Source: Hydrogenovibrio marinus
Lineage (GTDB): Bacteria > Pseudomonadota > Gammaproteobacteria > Thiomicrospirales > Thiomicrospiraceae
Length of the DNA: 64,000 nucleotides
Direction: 5' to 3'
Assembly: GCF_013340845.1 (NCBI RefSeq)
Contig: NZ_AP020335.1
Span: forward strand, 1,612,001 to 1,676,000
This document shows positions 33,385-41,964 of the stretch, in pieces. Under the pieces are notes generated by a model. The model searched no databases. It worked only from the letters and a program-made list of their open reading frames with translations, and was not told the DNA's origin. Within the stretch, counting starts at the first letter, position 1; the number at the start of each line of letters is the position of its first letter. A program made the translations under genes and the position numbers.

Positions 33385-34863
33385 TCAGGTTTCTAAAAGT
33401 GTCTCTACTTGTCTGAACTCATCCAGAGCAGCTTCAAGTTGATCAACAATTTCAGCAGCCAGTACTTCAGGAGGAGGTAAGTTTTCAGAGTCTTCAAGTG
33501 ATTTGTCTTTTAACCAAAAAATATCCAAGTTGGTTTTGTCTCTAGCAATCAGTTCAGCATAATCATAACTGCGCCAACGACCATCCGGGTTCTCTTCGCA
33601 CCAGGTCACTTGACGCTTGCTAATGTCACCTGCTTTGTACAATGCAATAAACTCATCAAAGTCAGATTTCTTTAGTGGATTTTGCTTCAAGGTTTTATGC
33701 ACATTGGTTCTAAAATCATACACCCAAAGCTTCGTTGTCCATGCTGTTTTACTCGCAGGCTTCGCATCAAAAAAGATTACATTTGCCTTCACGCCATTGG
33801 CGTAAAAAATCCCTGTCGGCAAGCGCAACAAAGTATGGACATTGGTACGTTCTAGCAAGGTCTTACGAATGGTTTCACCCGCGCCACCTTCAAATAACAC
33901 ATTGTCCGGCAATACCACAGCAGCTTTACCATTTACCTTCAACATATTGGCAATGTGCTGCACAAAGTTGAGTTGTTTGTTAGAGGTAGTTGCCCAAAAA
34001 TCTTCACGCTCGTAAGTCAGTTTTTCTGCTTCCGCTTTACCCGACTTTTCGTTCACCACCGTAATAGAACTTTTCTTACCAAATGGCGGGTTCGCCAGCA
34101 CTATATCAACCTTGTCCTCACCCACCGATTTTGCCAAAGCATCTTGATTTAAAATTGGGCAATCAGCACCCCCTATGCCATGCAGGTATAAATTCATCGC
34201 ACACAAACGCACCACCGAGTCTACAATATCATTGCCTCTAAAGGCATCATTCCTTAAAAACTTTTTCTCAGGTTTAGAAGCCGCTTGCGGTGCCATGTAA
34301 TCATGTGCCGCCAGTAAAAATCCGCCTGTTCCACAAGCCGGGTCAGCCACTACATCCGTTGGTTTAGGTTGCATTACTTCAACCATGGCCTGAATCAGCG
34401 CACGAGGCGTAAAGTATTGCCCTGCACCGCCTTTTACATCCTGAGCATTACGCTCCAATAAACCTTCGTAAATTTCACCTTTTACATCCGCCGGTAAGGT
34501 TGACCAAGACTCTTTATCAATCATCTTAATCAAACGCTCCAGCTTCGCAGGATCTTGGATTTTATTTTGCGCCTTACGGAAGATGGTGCCCAACATTCCG
34601 CTCATCTTACCCAGGTTTTCCAAAGTGTGGCGATACTGGTTTTCTAAATCATCTCCATCCAACTTCACCAAATGTGCCCAGTCATATTCTGCTGGCACGC
34701 CAGTATCATCCATATTTGCTTGAGCGCGTTCAGCTGCCATTTTTAGAAAAATTAAATAGGTAATCTGCTCAACATAATCGCCATAGCCCACGCCATCATC
34801 ACGTAACACATGGGCATAGTTCCAAACTTTATTGACAACTTCTGAGGCTGCTTGATTTGACAT
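33385..34863 (-). CDS. hsdM: Type I restriction-modification methyltransferase subunit HsdM
   Basis: HsdM is the N6-adenine methylating subunit. It has the N-terminal helical HsdM domain (VNKVWNYAHVLRDDGVGYGD, EQITYLIFLKMA), GQYFTPRALIQAMVEVM, the SAM site VADPACGTGGFLLAAHDYM and the catalytic NPPFGKK. The ATG at 34863 (MSNQAAS) is preferred, because AAAGGA precedes it and it avoids overlap; the ORF opens at 34893. Unusually it is the last gene of the locus, separated from hsdS by hipB, hipA and an unknown gene, and follows hipA by 16 bp. Confidence 0.95.
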   Translation of the reverse strand: MSNQAASEVVNKVWNYAHVLRDDGVGYGDYVEQITYLIFLKMAAERAQANMDDTGVPAEYDWAHLVKLDGDDLENQYRHTLENLGKMSGMLGTIFRKAQNKIQDPAKLERLIKMIDKESWSTLPADVKGEIYEGLLERNAQDVKGGAGQYFTPRALIQAMVEVMQPKPTDVVADPACGTGGFLLAAHDYMAPQAASKPEKKFLRNDAFRGNDIVDSVVRLCAMNLYLHGIGGADCPILNQDALAKSVGEDKVDIVLANPPFGKKSSITVVNEKSGKAEAEKLTYEREDFWATTSNKQLNFVQHIANMLKVNGKAAVVLPDNVLFEGGAGETIRKTLLERTNVHTLLRLPTGIFYANGVKANVIFFDAKPASKTAWTTKLWVYDFRTNVHKTLKQNPLKKSDFDEFIALYKAGDISKRQVTWCEENPDGRWRSYDYAELIARDKTNLDIFWLKDKSLEDSENLPPPEVLAAEIVDQLEAALDEFRQVETLLET

Positions 34864-34879
34864 ATTTTTTGTATTCCTT

Positions 34880-36214
34880 TTATTCTTTCTCAATGGCAGC
34901 TAAATAACGCTTGCCTGCTTCAGCCTGCTTTGCCAACCCTTCAAAAATGGGCTTAGCAATTTCTTTAGGGAAATCTTCCGGCAGTTTCTTCTTCACTTCT
35001 TCTATTACTTGAGGCGTTTTGGAAAACATCTCTTTTAAGTGGCTTAGTGCCAACTTTTCAGAGTAACCAACCGCCTTTGCGGTGGTTAAAAAATGCCTCG
35101 GTAAAATAGAGTGCCAATTGTAATGCCGCTTTTTGCCTTGCACTGCCATAGCCATTTTAATCTTCTGCTTTTGCAACCCCGTTCCACCAATTAATGGATA
35201 AGCCGATAAAATGTCATACAAAGGCGTTAAATGAAAACCGTTATTCTGCTCTATAAACAAACTAAAATTCTTACCATGTCCATCCGGTGCCGCCAGCATC
35301 CAAAACAAAACCTGAGACTTAAACACCACTTCTCTATCAGCCTGAGCATTTTGTGAACCTCTCAGCATATCCATCATGTCTTTAATGCCCGGGCCACCAT
35401 CAGCTTCGTATTTAATCGCTGGTGCAACGCCCATGGCCTGACACATATCTTCCTGAGGCAATCTCACCAGTTTAGAAGCATTTACCCATTTACGATCAAA
35501 ACGCTCAACCGCCAGTACTTTTTGGTCTTCAAACATCACTACATCAGCTTCAGCGACGGGTAAACCATATGCTTTGGCAATCTGCATACATAACCACTCG
35601 TTTTCACAGCTTTGAGACAAATCTAGGTTGTTATAAGCCAGCTTCCCTATTGGGAGTTTCAATATATGCGTTGTGGGTGTGGTGCCTTTTGGTAAAAACC
35701 ACTCGCCTTCCATTTTTAATAGCGCCGTTTTTTCCTGAGCACCAGCAATGGAAATACGAAAATCTTCATCCTCATCCTGCATACCCAGTGGATTAGAAGC
35801 ATAGCCCTTAAGGATTTCCGCTATTTCAGCATCACTAAGTGGCTTCGCATGAAGGTTTTCATCATTTGCCAAGCGTTCGCTTGAAAGTTGTATCGCCCCC
35901 ACACAGTCACTTCCCACTGCGGCTAACAAATCAAATGGCTGAGTTGTTGTGGTATGGAAACGTGCTTGCATCTTTGCACGAATAGCATCATTATCCGGCA
36001 ACAAGTTGTCCAGAAAGTTATAAATCACATCACCTTCATAGACCTTTTTAGACAAGGGCAAAGAAAAAGACAAAGAACGCGCATAGGGTGAATCCAACCA
36101 CTCATCCGCATAACGAAACTGCAAAGCACCATTTTTCAATTTCCACAACTCGCCTACCAATAAGCCATTCATGGAAATAAATAGGTGATTAGAAGCCTGC
36201 TTTGCCATTTTCAT
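34880..36214 (-). CDS. hipA: HipA-family serine/threonine kinase toxin
   Basis: HipA toxins phosphorylate a tRNA synthetase or another target and cause growth arrest and persistence. The protein of about 444 residues has the N-terminal HipA domain (GELWKLKNGALQFRYADEWL), ISIAGAQEKTALL, and the kinase core. Catalytic Asp is near 313 in APDGHGKNFSLF, and the metal-binding Asp near 336 in YDILSAYP, equivalent to E. coli D309 and D332. The ATG at 36214 overlaps the hipB stop as TAATG, which fits translational coupling. It lies inside the type I R-M locus, between hsdS and hsdM. Confidence 0.94.
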   Translation of the reverse strand: MKMAKQASNHLFISMNGLLVGELWKLKNGALQFRYADEWLDSPYARSLSFSLPLSKKVYEGDVIYNFLDNLLPDNDAIRAKMQARFHTTTTQPFDLLAAVGSDCVGAIQLSSERLANDENLHAKPLSDAEIAEILKGYASNPLGMQDEDEDFRISIAGAQEKTALLKMEGEWFLPKGTTPTTHILKLPIGKLAYNNLDLSQSCENEWLCMQIAKAYGLPVAEADVVMFEDQKVLAVERFDRKWVNASKLVRLPQEDMCQAMGVAPAIKYEADGGPGIKDMMDMLRGSQNAQADREVVFKSQVLFWMLAAPDGHGKNFSLFIEQNNGFHLTPLYDILSAYPLIGGTGLQKQKIKMAMAVQGKKRHYNWHSILPRHFLTTAKAVGYSEKLALSHLKEMFSKTPQVIEEVKKKLPEDFPKEIAKPIFEGLAKQAEAGKRYLAAIEKE

Positions 36215-36465
36215 TACCAATCAAGTTTTGATGAGGTATTTTGATCAAAAGCACTGCCTTTTGGTCGAACCTCCAACTCTAAATCCAAGGCGGATAACAA
36301 CTTAAAAAGTGTTTCTAATTTTGCAGAGTCAGGCTTAGACTCAAATGCAGACACTGTTGCTTGACGCATACTCGCCAAATCTGCAACCGTGGTTTGTGAT
36401 AAGTTATTGGACACGCGTTTATCTTGAAGATAAACCGATAACTCTTTTGCTGAATTTACTCTCAT
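36214..36465 (-). CDS. hipB: HipB-family antitoxin, helix-turn-helix repressor
   Basis: The small basic protein (about 83 residues) has a Cro/C1-type helix-turn-helix: ELSVYLQDKRVSNNLSQTTV, then ADLASMRQATVSAFES. HipB neutralises HipA and represses its own promoter. The ATG at 36465 is chosen because AAAGG lies 8 bases upstream; the frame opens at a TTG at 36471. Three ATACG-N6-CGTAT palindromes lie directly upstream. It overlaps hipA by one base. Confidence 0.92.
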   Translation of the reverse strand: MRVNSAKELSVYLQDKRVSNNLSQTTVADLASMRQATVSAFESKPDSAKLETLFKLLSALDLELEVRPKGSAFDQNTSSKLDW

Positions 36466-36478
36466 AGTCAAAACCTTT

Positions 36479-36550
36479 ATACGCTAACCCGTATTGAAAC
36501 CAAATTATACGCTTAATCGTATAAAAATCAATCCATACGCTTTAGCGTAT
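36479..36550. promoter_or_regulatory. Three HipB operator palindromes with 28-bp period
   Basis: ATACG-N6-CGTAT occurs at 36479-36494, 36507-36522 and 36535-36550, each start exactly 28 bp after the previous one. They lie just upstream of hipB, between it and the unknown gene at 36568. The inverted arms and the equal phasing are as expected for cooperative HipB binding; E. coli HipB uses TATCC-N8-GGATA in the same way. They imply a promoter for hipBA-hsdM inside the locus. Confidence 0.82.
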
Positions 36551-36567
36551 GTTTTTTAAGTCAGAGT

Positions 36568-37509
36568 TCAATCCTTTAAAGGAAGTTCTTGCTGAGCTAA
36601 CTTCGTTTTTTTCATGTGCTTATAACTTCGGCCTTGATTTGTTTCAACTGTAGAAGCACCATCTACTTTCTTAATGACCATAATCACAGAACGATCTACG
36701 ACCTTCTCTTCTCCAACTTCATCCAATTCTTTATAGTTCACCAAAACTGCTTCAATTACCGTTCCATGTTGAAATGAATATTTACCCGCAAGCACATCTC
36801 TTTTGAACTTGAGGTCTTTCATATTAAAAGAGATCATTTCTCCCTTGAAAATTCCTCTCCATTTGGCATTACCTTCCTTTAAAACAGGCGCAACTATCTC
36901 AATGCGGGCATCTTCAAATGTTTCATCTGGCAAATTATCTGTGTGAAGGATAAAGTTATTGAATTGCTCTCTATGGATAATTGCTTCATCTTGAATAGGC
37001 TTATTTTCAAGATCTAGGTTTAAAAAACCTATATGACTTACTTTTGGCACTTGTTGTATTGATTTGTAAAAGTTTGATCTGCGTTTTCTGACTTTATTAC
37101 TTTTATCAAGTTCAAGGACTTTTGTTACAGTTTCCGAGGTCTTTTCATCGTCAACGCCCATTGATTTGAGCTTGGCTTCCAATTCCTTGATTTTAAGTTC
37201 TTTAATTTTTTTATCTTGTTCAGATGGGAAGGAGTTATAAGTTTGTATACCTAATAAAATTAGTGTCATTATTCCCGTAACCGCTATAACTTGATTACTG
37301 GTAGTAATCACCCAACGATTACGCAACCCACCTTCTGATAAAGCTTCCGCATCAATTAAAACTTCTATATCTAAGTGCTTTGCGACCTCTTTTAAAATCG
37401 CTAAAAACTCTGCTTCACACTCAAGCCGACTGAGCGCATCAAAATAATGTTGGTTATTTTCAAGGAAGTAATGAATTTCAAATTTTGCAGCAGAAGTATT
37501 GGGTAGCAT
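36568..37509 (-). CDS. Unknown membrane protein within the R-M locus
   Basis: I do not recognise this family. The 313-residue product has an N-terminal soluble part (FEIHYFLENNQHYFDALSRL, DAEALSEGGLRNRW), one membrane segment at about 71-90 (VIAVTGIMTLILLGIQTY) and a charged coiled coil (about 97-118). A C-terminal domain with beta-like stretches (IEIVAPVLKEGNAKWRGIFK) ends the protein. It overlaps the hsdS end by 32 bp, and GGAGAG stands 7 bases before its ATG, so it is translated with hsdS. The position suggests an accessory defence role, for example membrane-linked, but this is only inferred from context. Confidence 0.8.
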   Translation of the reverse strand: MLPNTSAAKFEIHYFLENNQHYFDALSRLECEAEFLAILKEVAKHLDIEVLIDAEALSEGGLRNRWVITTSNQVIAVTGIMTLILLGIQTYNSFPSEQDKKIKELKIKELEAKLKSMGVDDEKTSETVTKVLELDKSNKVRKRRSNFYKSIQQVPKVSHIGFLNLDLENKPIQDEAIIHREQFNNFILHTDNLPDETFEDARIEIVAPVLKEGNAKWRGIFKGEMISFNMKDLKFKRDVLAGKYSFQHGTVIEAVLVNYKELDEVGEEKVVDRSVIMVIKKVDGASTVETNQGRSYKHMKKTKLAQQELPLKD

Positions 37510-38947
37510 TCACTAACTCTCCTTTAAACGCCGAGGTGAGGATGGTTTGTTTTTGTTGTTGGGCTTGGGTGAGTTTGGTGTCGATTTCTGTCATTAGTCG
37601 ATCAGCGGCGGTGAGTTTTTCTTCAACAATTCGGACGATTTCTTTTTGTTCTTCCATTGGTGGTAAAGGCAAAGCCATTTCTGCCATAGATTTTGTATTG
37701 AAATGAGTAAGTGCTACCCCCACTTTTTGTGCAGCCACTTTGGTTTGAGTAATCGTATTCATATAGAACGACGCAAATTGTTGAACAACGCCTTTTGGTT
37801 GCTTAACAATAATTAAATCCGAGCAATTAGCAACTTGAAGAGAATCTGGAATTACACAAGTAACTCCAACACTTCCAGAACGAACTGTCACTAAATCACC
37901 TGGTTCTAATACAGACTTTTGAAGTCTAGAATGAAACTCCTCAGATATGTACATTAAACCTTTCGGATCAAACCTATTTTCTCTAACATTTTGTGATCTT
38001 AAAAAAGGTATTCCTTTTTCTACATACTCGTTTTTCATTGAGCCCACGTGACCAACGGTAACTCTTTCCCCTACCTGCTCAAAAGTGGCCCATTGCCACT
38101 CCTTTGGTAACTTATTCAAACCATCCAGATTGGGACTACAAGGTGCTTTATACTTCTCTTTCCACTTATCATTTTTAGGTATTTGGCCTTTGGCGACGAA
38201 TTGGTCGAGTTGTTGTTGCTCCCAGCGTTGGCGGCGTTCGGTGAGGATGCGTTGTAGGAGTTGGTCTGCGGGTTCTATTTTGTGTTGGTTGGCTTGTCGC
38301 CAGTCTTTGGTGAGTTCGCCGGTGACAGCGGCTTTAAGCACGGATTGGCGGTATTGCTTGAGTTTTTCTTTGGCGACTTTTAGACTTTCAACGCCAGCAT
38401 CAATATGCGAAAACAGCTCTTCAATTTTCGCTACGATTTGTTTTTGTTGTTGAATTGGGGCTATAGGTATTGGAGCGTTAAGAATATGCTCTCGCTTTAA
38501 ATTGTTGATATTTGAACCACTTGAAGAGCTAGAAATACGATTTATGTTTTCCTTTGAGGAATAAAAATAAAAGACATATCTAGCATCAATTTGCTCAGAT
38601 TTATTAACTCGTAAATTTGCACAAAATGCCCCAAACCCCATTGAAAGATCAGCATTAGCTTGAGCTGCCTTCCCCACTAAATGCTTGCTTCCACTAGACA
38701 TAGCTACAATGATGTCATTTTCTAAAATCTGTTGGGAACTCTTAACAAGCTTTTTTGGAACATAAACCAAATCATCAAAAATTAGATTCTGACCAATATT
38801 ATTTGCACGTAAGATTGGCATTAAACCTGAAAAAGACTTTGAGGAAGCATCCGTTTTCTTATAGCTTACTCCTCTAATGAGTTCTGCTATATCTCCATAG
38901 TGTTTCCATCGCCACCCTTCTGGCAATTGCATTTGTTGTTCTGTCAT
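37478..38947 (-). CDS. hsdS: Type I restriction-modification specificity subunit HsdS
   Basis: HsdS recognises the split DNA target of the R-M complex. It has two target recognition domains, each opened by a LPEGW/LPKEW motif (LPEGWRWKHYGDIAELIRG near the N-terminus, and LPKEWQWATFEQVGERVTVG near 278). Each is closed by a helical spacer (IDAGVESLKVAKEKLKQYRQ about 185-215 and LTAADRLMTEIDTKLTQAQQ near the C-terminus). Length 489 is normal for two TRDs. It follows hsdR by 38 bp, a gap filled by a copy of the dispersed repeat, and overlaps the unknown membrane gene. Confidence 0.94.
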   Translation of the reverse strand: MTEQQMQLPEGWRWKHYGDIAELIRGVSYKKTDASSKSFSGLMPILRANNIGQNLIFDDLVYVPKKLVKSSQQILENDIIVAMSSGSKHLVGKAAQANADLSMGFGAFCANLRVNKSEQIDARYVFYFYSSKENINRISSSSSGSNINNLKREHILNAPIPIAPIQQQKQIVAKIEELFSHIDAGVESLKVAKEKLKQYRQSVLKAAVTGELTKDWRQANQHKIEPADQLLQRILTERRQRWEQQQLDQFVAKGQIPKNDKWKEKYKAPCSPNLDGLNKLPKEWQWATFEQVGERVTVGHVGSMKNEYVEKGIPFLRSQNVRENRFDPKGLMYISEEFHSRLQKSVLEPGDLVTVRSGSVGVTCVIPDSLQVANCSDLIIVKQPKGVVQQFASFYMNTITQTKVAAQKVGVALTHFNTKSMAEMALPLPPMEEQKEIVRIVEEKLTAADRLMTEIDTKLTQAQQQKQTILTSAFKGELVNATQYFCCKI

Positions 38948-38969
38948 TTTTATTTTGTTTTCCTTCTAC

Positions 38970-38987
38970 CCCAGCCTGGCAGATTTT
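38970..38987 (-). repeat. Dispersed 18-bp repeat, copy 8 (1 mismatch)
   Basis: On the minus strand AAAATCTGCCAGGCTGGG, one mismatch, followed by one G. Its first two A belong to the TAA stop codon of hsdR (38986-38988), just as copy 6 does with the hydrolase stop. Confidence 0.85.
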
Positions 38988-41787
38988 AGGCGATTAAGTA
39001 GCCGTTAAGTTCTTGAATAATTTTATTTAGGTCTTGCCCGAAAAGTTGCCTTGCTTTGATAAGACCACCGTCTTGATTAAAGGGCGTGTATTCAAAGTCA
39101 TCTAAGGTCATCTCTGCGTTTTGGGCAATTTGGTCTTTGATTTTATTGAGCCAGTCAAGTTGCTCGGCATTAAAGGCGGTGCCGGTTTGTTGCATTTGGT
39201 TTAGCCAAACTTGGTAGTTTTTGTTGACGGTGTTTTCAAAGGGTTCTAACTCATTGACATTTTGCGTGGCAAAGCGAATCAAACTAACCAAGTTAGTCAG
39301 CAATTCTTTAGCGGGTACGCCTTTGACTTTCGCTTTTTCAAGCTGTTCATACGCCTTCCAGACTTCTAACGGAGCGATATGATACGGCGGCTGTTTGATT
39401 TCATCGGCGAGTTGTTCTATCAAGTCATAGCTTAGATGACGCTGCTGGTAGGGCTTTTGGTAAATAAGGGTAATGGCGTCCAATTCGTTTTTGTGGTCTT
39501 GTATAAACTGTTGCCAGTTTTGAATAAGCTGTTCGGCTTTTTCACTATCGTAACCTGTGCCTTCAATGAGCTCGTCCGCACTGTCGTCTATGATTTGTTC
39601 GGTGTCTTTGCGTAGCTCTTCTAGCAACTCTCGTAAGTCTGGGTTGTGGAAGGGTTTTACCAGCGAGTCTGCGGTGGGTTCAAATGTGCATTGAATGTCT
39701 TTATCAGACAGATCATCTTCTATTTTGCCGGTGGCAATCACGGCGTTTTGAATAAGGGTGTCTTCATTCGTGGCGTGAATCAACTCGCCTGCCAGCAAGG
39801 CCAGTGGTTTACCTGCGACTTGGCTGACTCTTTGGCGTTGTTTGTCACTGAGTTTTATGTCCAACCGCATGAGGCGATTGCCCAAACTACGCAGCGTATC
39901 TAAGTGGCGATCTCCGCGAGCGACTTGTTCCATGAGTTTAAAAGTAGAAACCGAGGGTTTGCTTTCTAAAGACTTGGATTCGGTTTTGTCTGTTTCGGTG
40001 ACGCCGACGGCATCGACCAATACAAAGCGTGTTTTGGCAACGGCGTCCGGTGTGACTTTTTGCAGGGCGTCGGCATCAATCACTCTCGTACCACGGCCTT
40101 TCATTTGCTCATAGTAGGCTTGGCTTTTGACATCTCGCATAAAGATAACGCATTCAAGCGGTTTGATGTCTGTGCCGGTGGCAATCATATCAACCGTAAT
40201 GGCAATGCGAAATATGGGGCTGGTGCGAAACTCGCCAATGGTTTCATCAGCGGTTTTTTTGCCGACTTTGTAGGTGACTTTTTTGCAGAAGTCATTGCCT
40301 TGGTTAAAGACTTCTCTCACGGCATCCATAATACGGTCTGCATGATCGTCATCTTTGGCGAAAATCAAAGTTTTGGGCACCCATTCCATGTGTTTATCTG
40401 TGCCTTGGCCTTGCCAGTGTCTTTCAGGAAAACACTCCGGAAGGCAGCGGTCTTTAAAGCCTTGAATAATGGTTCTGATTTGGTTGGGGGCAATCACACT
40501 GCGGTCTATTTGGGTGGCTTGGTAGGTTTCGTCTTCATCAAGCTTTTGCAGTCGTTTGGCTTTGGTGAGTTTGTCACGCACTTGCACGGTGGTGCCGGCC
40601 TCTATGGTGTCACCCTCTTCTGACTTTTTGGTTTTGATGCGGTAGATGTCATAACCGACATTGACCTTGTCGATAATGGCGTCTTCATGGGTGTATTCCG
40701 ACACAAGGTTTTGCCCAAAGAACCCAATGGTCTTTTTGGTAGGCGTGGCGGTTAGGCCGATGAGAAAGGCATCGAAGTAATCAATCACTTGTCGCCAAAG
40801 GTTGTAAATAGAACGGTGGCATTCGTCAATGATAATGAGGTCAAACTGCTCAATGGGAATGGCAGGATTATAGGAGACCTCTCTAACTTTTTGATTGGGC
40901 GCGCTTTCAATCTCGTAAGTGGAGTGTTCTTCGGTTTCGTCATCCATCTCTTTGCCGGACAACTGTGAATACAAGCGTTGAATGGTTGAAATAGTGACTT
41001 TGATGTCATCCCCCACGCCTGCGGCACCGAGCTGCTTAACGTTATAGAGACTGGTGAACTTACGGCCGTCATTCGGCACGGTGTAGTTTTCGAACTCGGC
41101 TTTGGCTTGACGACCAAGGTTACCTCTATCGACCAAAAACAAAATGCGTTTGGCTTTGGCAAACTTGGCGAGGCGATACACTTGGGTCACGGCGGTAAAG
41201 GTTTTACCGGCTCCGGTTGCCATTTGCAATAAAGCGCGGGGCTTGGCTTGCTTAAGGCTATTTTCTATGCCGTTGATGGCATCAATCTGGCAGTCTCGCA
41301 ACCCGGCTGGGTCAAGTTCTGGTAGGTTTTGGAGCCTGGCTCGGAAGGTTTGTTCTTCTTGTAGCCATTCATGCAGGGTTTCAGGTTTGTGAAAATGAAA
41401 GACAAAACGGGAACGAGGAATAGGATCTCTTTCATCGCGAAAGCGGATTTCAACATTGGTGGCTTCATACAAAAACGGCAGCGGTTGACCGTCTTCAGAC
41501 CAACGTTTTATATAGCTGGTATTGGATGTGCTATAGCGGCCGGATTGCTCGGCGACACTACCAAGCGAAGTACCTTCTCGCTTAGCCTCTATAATCCCGC
41601 AGGCCTTGCCATCAATAAAGAGCATGTAGTCTGCAGGACCTGTATTTGTATCCATTTCACGAATGGCAACCCCAAGACCTGCATAAAGATTCATTCTATG
41701 TTTGTCTTGAACGTGCCAGCCAGCTTGAGCTAATTTCTCATCAATCTGCTCTCTGGATAAAGCTTCATTTATGGAGTAGTTTTGCAT
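38986..41787 (-). CDS. hsdR: Type I restriction endonuclease subunit HsdR
   Basis: HsdR translocates and cleaves unmodified DNA. The 933-residue protein begins with a PD-(D/E)xK nuclease (D53, E67 and K69 in PADYMLFIDGKACGIIEAKR). A superfamily 2 helicase motor follows with Walker A MATGAGKTFTAV, IIDECHRS, GLTATP and the late motif MKGRGTRVIDAD. It is the first gene of the locus in the minus direction and is followed by hsdS after 38 bp. The order hsdR-hsdS-x-hipB-hipA-hsdM is unusual. No frameshift is seen, so the enzyme looks functional. Confidence 0.95.
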   Translation of the reverse strand: MQNYSINEALSREQIDEKLAQAGWHVQDKHRMNLYAGLGVAIREMDTNTGPADYMLFIDGKACGIIEAKREGTSLGSVAEQSGRYSTSNTSYIKRWSEDGQPLPFLYEATNVEIRFRDERDPIPRSRFVFHFHKPETLHEWLQEEQTFRARLQNLPELDPAGLRDCQIDAINGIENSLKQAKPRALLQMATGAGKTFTAVTQVYRLAKFAKAKRILFLVDRGNLGRQAKAEFENYTVPNDGRKFTSLYNVKQLGAAGVGDDIKVTISTIQRLYSQLSGKEMDDETEEHSTYEIESAPNQKVREVSYNPAIPIEQFDLIIIDECHRSIYNLWRQVIDYFDAFLIGLTATPTKKTIGFFGQNLVSEYTHEDAIIDKVNVGYDIYRIKTKKSEEGDTIEAGTTVQVRDKLTKAKRLQKLDEDETYQATQIDRSVIAPNQIRTIIQGFKDRCLPECFPERHWQGQGTDKHMEWVPKTLIFAKDDDHADRIMDAVREVFNQGNDFCKKVTYKVGKKTADETIGEFRTSPIFRIAITVDMIATGTDIKPLECVIFMRDVKSQAYYEQMKGRGTRVIDADALQKVTPDAVAKTRFVLVDAVGVTETDKTESKSLESKPSVSTFKLMEQVARGDRHLDTLRSLGNRLMRLDIKLSDKQRQRVSQVAGKPLALLAGELIHATNEDTLIQNAVIATGKIEDDLSDKDIQCTFEPTADSLVKPFHNPDLRELLEELRKDTEQIIDDSADELIEGTGYDSEKAEQLIQNWQQFIQDHKNELDAITLIYQKPYQQRHLSYDLIEQLADEIKQPPYHIAPLEVWKAYEQLEKAKVKGVPAKELLTNLVSLIRFATQNVNELEPFENTVNKNYQVWLNQMQQTGTAFNAEQLDWLNKIKDQIAQNAEMTLDDFEYTPFNQDGGLIKARQLFGQDLNKIIQELNGYLIA

Positions 41788-41861
41788 GCCTGCCTGTTCT
41801 TACATAAAACCTCTTATGAAGTATATATCAATTAGCGACAAACATGCATCTGCAAATGCTG

Positions 41862-41879
41862 AAAATCTGCCAGGTTGGG
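41862..41879 (+). repeat. Dispersed 18-bp repeat, copy 9 (exact)
   Basis: AAAATCTGCCAGGTTGGG, exact, in the 177-bp gap between the hsdR start and the outer-membrane protein gene. Confidence 0.9.
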
Positions 41880-41964
41880 TAAAGAGTTACACTTCAGCAA
41901 AATGATTATTTAGAATAATGAAATCAGTCTGCCTCAACAGACAACTTTCTTATAGTAGAGGGTT

